Position numbers and translations under genes: made by a program. The notes under the pieces were generated by a model. It worked only from the letters and a program-made list of their open reading frames with translations. It was not told where the DNA came from and made no database searches. A stretch of 17,783 bases of DNA, from the NCBI GenBank assembly GCA_036269975.1, contig DATBDL010000294.1, forward strand, positions 1 through 17,783, written 5' to 3'. The stretch is from DATEPR01 sp036269975 (lineage in GTDB: Bacteria > Actinomycetota > Actinomycetes > Mycobacteriales > Pseudonocardiaceae). Below are positions 1 to 5,747 of this stretch, one piece after another. Numbering within the stretch: position 1 is the first letter of the stretch; each line of letters opens with the position of its first letter.

Positions 1-2
1 AG

Positions 3-1778
3 GTCGTCGTGGTGGACGGGCAGCCGCTGCTGTCGTCGGCCGTGTTCGCCGCTGTGGACGGCACGTTGTTCGTCGGGCAGGAGGCCGAACGCCAGGCCGC
101 CATCGACCCGTCGCGCTTCGAGCCCAACCCGAAGCGGCGGATCGACGAGGGCGAACTGCTGCTCGGTAACACCGTGATCAGCGTCCTGGACGTGGTGCGG
201 GCCGTGCTGTCCCGTGCCGTCGGCGAGGCCCGTCGCCTGGCCGGCAACGCGCGGGTCGACCTGCTGGTGCTGACGCATCCGGCCGACTGGGGCGCGATCC
301 GGACCAAGGTCCTCCGGCAGGCCGCCGCCGGCCTCGCGGCGGAGGTCACGCTCGTGCCGGAGCCGGTCGCGGCCGCCGTGTTCCACGCGGCCAGCCACAC
401 GCTGGCGGACGGCGCCACGCTGGCCGTGCTGGACCTGGGCGGCGGCACGGTCGACGTGAGCGTCGTACGCCGGCTGCCCGCCGGCTCGGTCGAACCGGAC
501 CGTGGTCAGGCCGTGGCGGGCTTCCAGGTGCTGGCCACCCACGGCGATCCGAACTTCGGCGGCGCCGACATCGACCAACTGCTGCTCGAACACGTCGGCT
601 CGCTGCTGTCGCCGACCGATCTGGACGACTGGCGGTCGCTGACGGAGGGCCGCGAACTGCCCGACCGGCGCCGGCGGCGGGTGCTGCGGCAGGACGTGCG
701 CGGCGCCAAGGAGACGCTGTCCCGCCACACGTACACCGACGTGCCGATGCCGCCGCCGATGCCGGACGCGCACGTCACCAGGGACGACCTGGAGAAGCTG
801 ATCGCGGTGCCGCTGCGGCGGGCGGCCGCGCTGACCAGCCAGACCATCATCGAGGCCGGGCTGCGGCCGGACCAGTTGGCCGCGGTGTTCCTGGTCGGCG
901 GGTCCAGCCGGATACCGCTGGTGGCACGGCTGGTGTACCAGCGGGTCGGCATCATCCCGACCACGCTGGACCAGCCCGAGACGGTGGTGGCCAGGGGCGC
1001 GCTGCGCGCGGTGGCCGTCGACCCGATGCGCACAGGCGGCATTCCCGACCAGGCGACGGTCCTGCTGGCCCCGGTCGCCCCGCCCGGCTACCTGGCCGGT
1101 GTGACCGGCCCCTCGACGCCGTATCCCGGCCAGGTCCAGGCCCCGCCTCGGCCTGTTGTGGCCACCCGGTTCACGCCAGCCAGCACGGCCAGTGTCGCCA
1201 AGGCACCGCCCCGCCGCGGCCGGCGCCCCCTGACGCTGGTCGCGGGGGTCGTAGTGGCGGTCGCGGCCGTGGTCGGCGGATTCCTGGTCTTCGGCCACGG
1301 CGGCGGCTCGACAGCGGGTGCCGCGACGACGTCGAAACCCACCCCGACCACCGGTGAGCTGATCGCGCAGTACGACTACCGTTTCACGGCGCCCCAGGGT
1401 TGGACGCAGTCGGCGAGCAACTCGTCCGAGTTGCTGCTGGAGATCACGCCGACCGCGAATCCCACCGGTGGCGACGGCATTTACGTTCAGGAATTCCCGC
1501 TCTCCTACGACGGCACCAAGAACCGCGCCACCTGGGCCAATGAATTGCAACGCAAGGTGGACGACGCCGGCTATCTCAATTTCCGTCCGACGATGACCTT
1601 CGCGAACCGGACCGTGGCCTACTATCAGCAACCAGGCAATGACGTATTGATCGACTGGTACGTGTTGCTCCAGGGCAAGGTCCAGGTGAGCATCGGCTGC
1701 CAGTACCCGACCACCGACCAGGCCGCTGTCGCCACGGCCTGCCAGCAGGTCGTCCGGGGGATGACGATCACGAAATAG
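3..1778 (+). CDS. Type VII secretion-associated Hsp70-like membrane protein, Rv3446c family (5' end cut by window)
   Basis: The frame is open to the window edge. A GTG lies at 9, but the protein lacks the N-terminal phosphate-1 loop of the actin/Hsp70 fold, so the true start is upstream. Numbering from the GTG at 9, it has an Hsp70-type phosphate-2 motif DLGGGTVD (142-149) and an adenosine motif VGGSSRIP (296-303). A Pro-rich linker follows (about 350-405), then a basic stop and one membrane helix (about 407-428). The external C-terminal domain (about 450-589) has Cys564 and Cys578, and its QYDYRFTAPQGW and SIGCQYP segments resemble the Rv3446c C-terminal family (TIGR03931, from memory). The layout predicts a cytoplasmic ATPase-like domain, a membrane anchor and a domain outside the membrane. 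It precedes esxU/esxT-type genes as Rv3446c does in ESX-4. The role in secretion is inferred; the biochemical function of the family is not known to me. Confidence 0.85.
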   Translation, partial: VVVVDGQPLLSSAVFAAVDGTLFVGQEAERQAAIDPSRFEPNPKRRIDEGELLLGNTVISVLDVVRAVLSRAVGEARRLAGNARVDLLVLTHPADWGAIRTKVLRQAAAGLAAEVTLVPEPVAAAVFHAASHTLADGATLAVLDLGGGTVDVSVVRRLPAGSVEPDRGQAVAGFQVLATHGDPNFGGADIDQLLLEHVGSLLSPTDLDDWRSLTEGRELPDRRRRRVLRQDVRGAKETLSRHTYTDVPMPPPMPDAHVTRDDLEKLIAVPLRRAAALTSQTIIEAGLRPDQLAAVFLVGGSSRIPLVARLVYQRVGIIPTTLDQPETVVARGALRAVAVDPMRTGGIPDQATVLLAPVAPPGYLAGVTGPSTPYPGQVQAPPRPVVATRFTPASTASVAKAPPRRGRRPLTLVAGVVVAVAAVVGGFLVFGHGGGSTAGAATTSKPTPTTGELIAQYDYRFTAPQGWTQSASNSSELLLEITPTANPTGGDGIYVQEFPLSYDGTKNRATWANELQRKVDDAGYLNFRPTMTFANRTVAYYQQPGNDVLIDWYVLLQGKVQVSIGCQYPTTDQAAVATACQQVVRGMTITK

Positions 1779-1784
1779 GGGACC

Positions 1785-2165
1785 ATGACCGACCAGGCCG
1801 CTTTCGACGAGTTCAACGCGACGCTGGACGCGGCCATGGTCCGGGCCCGCCGCGTGGCGGCCGAAGCCCGCGAGACCAGCGCGAAGTTCCGCCGCGAGAC
1901 CGGCCAGTTGGCCGCCGGCCTGCGCTCCCGGACGAGTCAGGTGACCCCGGCGGAGCTGACGGATGACAGCCTGCGCCGCACGGCCACCGGGTTCCGCACC
2001 GACAACGGCCTACCCCTGCTGGACGTCCCGGCCGGCCACGAACTGCTGGCCGTACCCGAACCGCCGGCTACGCCAGGTCCACTGCGGACCACCGGTTCGA
2101 GACGCCGAATCCCCCCACCGAGTGACGATGACGAGGACTTTTCACAAGAGCAAATCATGCGGTGA
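1785..2165 (+). CDS. Small hypothetical protein in the ESX-4 operon
   Basis: This 126-residue protein starts at an ATG 6 nt after the preceding stop. The GGGG of that junction, 4 nt before the ATG, serves as a ribosome site, so the two genes are probably one transcript. Residues 1-50 are rich in Ala, Arg and Glu without Pro and probably form a helix or coiled coil. The rest is Pro-rich and likely disordered (PEPPATPGP, RRRIPPP), ending in an acidic tail with DDDED. I see no signal peptide, membrane segment, WXG motif or catalytic motif, and I do not recognise a family. Its position between the Rv3446c-like gene and the WXG100 pair suggests a T7SS accessory or chaperone role, but this is inference from context. 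I know of no counterpart at this spot in M. tuberculosis. Confidence 0.75.
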   Translation: MTDQAAFDEFNATLDAAMVRARRVAAEARETSAKFRRETGQLAAGLRSRTSQVTPAELTDDSLRRTATGFRTDNGLPLLDVPAGHELLAVPEPPATPGPLRTTGSRRRIPPPSDDDEDFSQEQIMR

Positions 2166-2170
2166 CGCGA

Positions 2171-2201
2171 TTTACAGGAGCGAACGTTTACAGGCGCAAC
2201 G
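2171..2201 (+). repeat. Tandem direct repeat upstream of esxU
   Basis: TTTACAGGAGCGAACG (2171-2186) is followed directly by TTTACAGGCGCAACG (2187-2201), two near-identical 15-16 nt units differing by one substitution and one missing base. It starts 6 nt after the stop of the small hypothetical gene, in the 151-nt gap before esxU. A-T content is higher than the surroundings. It may be a regulator site or an untranslated leader element; function unknown. Confidence 0.6.
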
Positions 2202-2213
2202 ACTTCCCGAAAA

Positions 2214-2236
2214 GTCGCGACACGATGGAACCGGTC
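2214..2236 (+). promoter_or_regulatory. Candidate operator upstream of esxU, shared with the region near 11412
   Basis: The 23-nt stretch begins with GTCGCGACACG, has a variable 6-nt middle and ends in CCGGTC. It matches 11412-11434 at 19 of 23 positions on the same strand. GTCGCGAC at its left end is a perfect palindrome. It lies 81-103 nt before the esxU start, a normal distance for a promoter or operator. No other strong copy was seen in the window. Binding protein unknown; the neighbouring AfsR-like regulators are the obvious candidates. Confidence 0.4.
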
Positions 2237-2316
2237 ATGGCAGGGTCTTCGTCGTAGGTGGCGTACGGATCGAGAACGTGCGACACACATAGACTCCGAT
2301 GAAGGGGGCCATTCCG

Positions 2317-2625
2317 ATGGCAGGTCAGTTCACCACCGGTTCTGCGGAGATGCTCGCTGCTGTGACCAGCATGGAGCAGGTCAACACCGCGCTGCAGGGC
2401 AACCTGAAGAACCTTGAGGGCGAGGTCGAGGGCGTCGCCAGCGCGTGGAAGGGCACCGCTGCCACCGCCTTCCAGAGCCTGATGGCGAAGTTCAACGAGG
2501 ACGCCCAGAAGCTCAACCAGGACCTGCAGCAGATCGCCGATGCGGTGCGGGGCAACCAGCAGACCTACCAGGCCGCGGAAGACGAGCAGCACAGCTCGAT
2601 GACCCAGATTCTCGGCGGCCTCTGA
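2317..2625 (+). CDS. esxU: WXG100 family T7SS protein, EsxU-like
   Basis: This is a 102-residue helix-turn-helix WXG100 protein. The turn motif is W44-K45-G46, and the secretion motif YxxxE is Y84 to E88 before a short tail ending GGL. An upstream ATG at 2299 would add six residues, but the AAGGGGG at 2303-2309 sits at the right distance only for the ATG at 2317, so I chose 2317. Size fits the family (about 100 residues). With the next gene it should form the antiparallel heterodimer typical of Esx pairs, exported by the ESX-4 ATPase/membrane complex encoded upstream, outside the window. The assignment as EsxU rather than EsxT rests on gene order relative to the Rv3446c-like gene and on the similar C-terminus. 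Confidence 0.88.
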   Translation: MAGQFTTGSAEMLAAVTSMEQVNTALQGNLKNLEGEVEGVASAWKGTAATAFQSLMAKFNEDAQKLNQDLQQIADAVRGNQQTYQAAEDEQHSSMTQILGGL

Positions 2626-2677
2626 TCAGTCCGTCTCACCAGAACCCATCAACTTCCGAACGTAGAAAGAGTGAGTC

Positions 2678-2971
2678 ATGACTGATCAGATTCAGGTCTC
2701 CTTCGGTGCCATCGACCAGCTCGCGGGCACCGTCGACTCCCAGGTGAAGCAGATCGAGGCCCAGTTGGAGGACCTCCGCCAGGCCATCCAGAAGCTGGGC
2801 ACGACGTGGACCGGTGCCTCGGACGAGGCATTCCAGGCCGTGCAGACCAACTGGAACCAGTCCGCCACCGACCTGAACGGCGTGCTGAACCGGATCGCCG
2901 TCGCGGTGCACGCGGCGCACGACTCCTACGTCAGCACGGAGAACAAGAACACCTCCGTCTGGAACGGCTGA
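2678..2971 (+). CDS. esxT: WXG100 family T7SS protein, EsxT-like
   Basis: This 97-residue protein is the second member of the Esx pair. Its WXG turn is W44-T45-G46 and its YxxxE motif is Y84 to E88, both at exactly the same positions as in the preceding protein. There is no Cys and no signal peptide, as expected for the family. The gap to the first gene is 52 nt, with AGAAAGAG before the ATG as a weak ribosome site. The C-terminus ends SVWNG, comparable to the Trp-containing tail of M. tuberculosis EsxT as I recall it. In mycobacteria rplM follows directly; here a hairpin terminator and a convergent regulator operon follow. Confidence 0.88.
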   Translation: MTDQIQVSFGAIDQLAGTVDSQVKQIEAQLEDLRQAIQKLGTTWTGASDEAFQAVQTNWNQSATDLNGVLNRIAVAVHAAHDSYVSTENKNTSVWNG

Positions 2972-2990
2972 GCCTTACCGGAACTGCGCA

Positions 2991-3018
2991 GGGCCCCGGG
3001 GGATTTCCTCTGGGGCCC
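2991..3018. terminator. Hairpin between esxT and the convergent regulator operon
   Basis: GGGCCCC (2991-2997) pairs perfectly with GGGGCCC (3012-3018). The inner bases 2998-3002 and 3007-3011 extend the stem by five pairs (two G-U wobbles), leaving an ATTT loop: about 12 pairs. It lies 20 nt after the esxT stop and 8 nt beyond the stop of the convergent regulator gene, and CTTTTC follows on the plus side. It is well placed as a bidirectional terminator. Confidence 0.65.
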
Positions 3019-3026
3019 AACGCTTT

Positions 3027-5747
3027 TCAGCGTTCTGCTTCCGCTGCGCGGATCGTCTCCTGGAGATGCTGACGGACTTCGGCCTCGATGTTGAAGTCGG
3101 CGATGTCCAGCGCGAGCGCCAGCGCTTGCCGTTGGTAGGCGAGCGCTGTGGTGTAGTCGCCCAGACTTCGGTGGATTCTGCCCAGCGTGTTCAGCGTGGC
3201 CGCTTCGCCCCTACCGTCGGCCACCTCTCGCGCCAGTGCAACGGCCCTGGTTCCGTGGGCCATGGCCTCTTCCAGTGCCGACATACGCAGGTATGCGACA
3301 GCGAGGTTGTCGTGCGCCATGCCTTGTCCTCGTCGGTCCGCGGCCTCGCGGTACAGATCCAGCGCCTGGAGACCGCAGTCGACGGACTCGCTGAACCGTT
3401 CCAGCTTTTGGTAGATGATGCACAAATTGCTCAGCACAACCGCGGTGCCGGGTCGGTCACCAGCACGATTCCGCACCGCAAGCGCCTGTTCGTAATCACT
3501 GGCGGCGTCGAGTAGTTGTCCCATCCGTAGATGGGTATTGCCCATGTTGTTGAGCACCGCGCCCACGCGTCGCAGGTTGCCGAGGCGTTGGAAGATCGTG
3601 AGGGAGTCCGCCATGACATCGACGCCTTCGCGGTACCTGCCGGCCACGTGGTAGGCCCGCCCGAGTTCCAACAGCACGCCAGCTCTGTCGTTCTCGTCGG
3701 TCACCAGCTTGGCTGCGACCTGCAGGCCCCCGACCCAGTCGGCGGTGTGTCCTCGTCGTTCGAAGAACCATGTCAGCTCGCTGGTCAGTTGCCATGGGTA
3801 GTGTGGCCAGCCGTTCTTTGCCGCGTAGTCGACCGTGGCCATCAGGTTTCGCAGTTCCGTCTCGCACCAGTGCATTGCGCTGTGATCGTCGGTGATGTCA
3901 GGGACCGGGCCAGGTGGTGTGAGACCAGTCGATGCGTGACGGGGCACGGGGTTGAGAAAGAAATCCGTCAATCGGGCCAGGTACACGTAGTGGTTCAGGA
4001 GTCGATCGATGGCGTCGTGGTTGGTGGGTTCTTTTGCGTGGGCGTACTGGCGGACGAGGTCGTGGAACCGATAGCGGCCTGGTATCGGCTCCGTCACCAG
4101 ATGCATGTCGACCAGTTCGTCGAGCAGCCGTTCGGCTTCCGACAGTGGAAGGCCGCCCAGGGCTGCTGCCTGGTAGCTGTCGAAGGACGTGCCTGGATGT
4201 TGGCCCAGCAGCGCGAACAGCCGCTGTTGTGGTTCGGGGAGCCGGCGGTAGGACAGGTCCAGTGCCGCTGTGACGCTGCGGTCGCCGATCGCCAGTTCGT
4301 CGCGGGTTTCGTTGCGTAGGCGTTCGGCCAGTACTCGGACCGGCCACGTTGGTCGGGTGCGTAGCCGGGCCGCCGCGATCCGGATGGCCAGTGGCAGGTG
4401 GCCGCACAGGCGCAGCACGTCCGATGTGGACTCCGGGTCGGCGCTGACCCGGTCCGCTCCGACCACCGACGTGAACAGCGCCAGTGCGTCGGCTTCCGGC
4501 AGTACGTCCAGTGACAGCGTGTCGGTGGTGTCCAGGTCGGCGAGGCGCCGGCGGCTGGTGATCAGTGCCAGGCAGGTCGGTGAGCCGGGGAGCAGCGGGC
4601 GGACCTGGCCGACCGAGCCGGCGTTGTCCAGTACCACCAACACCTTTCGGTCAGCGAGCTCAGCTCGCCACAACGCGGATCGTTCGTCCAGGCCGGCCGG
4701 TATCCGGTCGGCCGGGACGTCCAGCGCTCGTAGCAGGGTGTCCAGTGCCGTGGCCGGGTCGACGGGGTCGGCGTGTTCGGTGTGGCTGCGCAGGTCGATG
4801 AACAACTGGCCGTCCGGGTAGCGGTCGGCGAGTCGGTGGGCCGCGTGGATGGCCAGCGTCGTCTTTCCGATTCCGGCCATGCCGTCGATCGCGGAGATGA
4901 CCACCGCTTTGGCCGACGTCGCCAGTACGGCCAGCAGGCGGTCGAATTCTGCCGCCCTGCCTACGAAATCCGAGATGTCGCCGGGCAGGTCGTTGCGGTG
5001 GGGGGAGGTGGCCGGGATGGCCAGGGCCGGATCGTCGGTCAGGATCGACTGGTGTAGGTCTCGTAGTTCGGGGCTGGGGTCGGTGCCCAGTTCGTCCGCC
5101 AGCAGGGTGCGGACTTCCGTGTAGCACCGCAGTGCTTCCGCTGTCCTGCCGGATCGGTGCAGGCCCAAAATGCGTTGGGCCCAGAAACGTTCGCGTAGCG
5201 GGTGGCGCGTGGTCAACTCGGCCAGTTCGGTGGCCACGTCCTGGTGCCGGCCGAGGCGGAGATCCGCTGTCACGCGCGACTCGACGGCGGCCAACCTGCG
5301 TTCTTCCCACAGCGCCGCCACTTCACGCCGCAGGTAGGCCGACGGGACGTCCGCCAGCGGATCGCCCCGCCAGAGATCCAGTGCCTGCCGGAGCAGGGCC
5401 GCGGCGCGGTCATCGGCGCTGCCGCGAGCTTGGCGTACCAGGGTTTCGAATTCGTACGTGTCAAGCGCGTCCGGCGCCACCTCGATGAGATAGCCGTCCG
5501 GTCGGGTGAGGACGGGGGCCGCTGAACCTAGCGTTCGGCGCAGGCGCATCACGTAGCTGTGCAGCGTGTTGCGGGACGGGGACTCGTTGTCCCACAAACG
5601 GTTGGCCAGTTCGTCGACCGACACCATCCGGTTCGCGTCGACCAGCAGTGCAGCCAGCAATGCGCGCTGCTTGGGCGACGTGACCGGGACGATCCGGCCG
5701 TCCAGTCGGACCTCCAGCGGTCCCAGCAGGCGGAACTCGTATCTCAT
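3027..5747 (-). CDS. AfsR-like SARP regulator with NB-ARC and TPR domains (third gene of trio)
   Basis: This 906-residue protein has the AfsR layout. An OmpR-type winged helix (about 1-95, RLLGPLEV start) is followed by a bacterial transcriptional activator domain (about 98-240, with LWRGDPLADV). An NB-ARC-type NTPase follows, with Walker A GMAGIGKTT (289-297), Walker B KVLVVLDN (368-375), a TSR sensor (397-399), GHLPLAI (449-455) and HDLVRQYA (562-569, winged-helix MHD-like position). TPRs fill about 650-890. It should bind DNA repeats near target promoters and switch activity through nucleotide state and TPR-sensed ligands. The start chosen, MRYEF, matches both paralogues and overlaps the upstream stop by four bases (ATGA, 5744-5747), implying translational coupling. 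Third-position G/C looks visibly lower than in the other two copies. The domain calls are firm; the targets are unknown. Confidence 0.9.
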   Translation of the reverse strand: MRYEFRLLGPLEVRLDGRIVPVTSPKQRALLAALLVDANRMVSVDELANRLWDNESPSRNTLHSYVMRLRRTLGSAAPVLTRPDGYLIEVAPDALDTYEFETLVRQARGSADDRAAALLRQALDLWRGDPLADVPSAYLRREVAALWEERRLAAVESRVTADLRLGRHQDVATELAELTTRHPLRERFWAQRILGLHRSGRTAEALRCYTEVRTLLADELGTDPSPELRDLHQSILTDDPALAIPATSPHRNDLPGDISDFVGRAAEFDRLLAVLATSAKAVVISAIDGMAGIGKTTLAIHAAHRLADRYPDGQLFIDLRSHTEHADPVDPATALDTLLRALDVPADRIPAGLDERSALWRAELADRKVLVVLDNAGSVGQVRPLLPGSPTCLALITSRRRLADLDTTDTLSLDVLPEADALALFTSVVGADRVSADPESTSDVLRLCGHLPLAIRIAAARLRTRPTWPVRVLAERLRNETRDELAIGDRSVTAALDLSYRRLPEPQQRLFALLGQHPGTSFDSYQAAALGGLPLSEAERLLDELVDMHLVTEPIPGRYRFHDLVRQYAHAKEPTNHDAIDRLLNHYVYLARLTDFFLNPVPRHASTGLTPPGPVPDITDDHSAMHWCETELRNLMATVDYAAKNGWPHYPWQLTSELTWFFERRGHTADWVGGLQVAAKLVTDENDRAGVLLELGRAYHVAGRYREGVDVMADSLTIFQRLGNLRRVGAVLNNMGNTHLRMGQLLDAASDYEQALAVRNRAGDRPGTAVVLSNLCIIYQKLERFSESVDCGLQALDLYREAADRRGQGMAHDNLAVAYLRMSALEEAMAHGTRAVALAREVADGRGEAATLNTLGRIHRSLGDYTTALAYQRQALALALDIADFNIEAEVRQHLQETIRAAEAER

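Noticed and set aside
506..1042. Minus-strand frame of 178 codons inside the Hsp70-like gene
   Set aside because: It is a Ser/Arg-rich shadow with no motif, fully covered by a strongly supported plus-strand gene.
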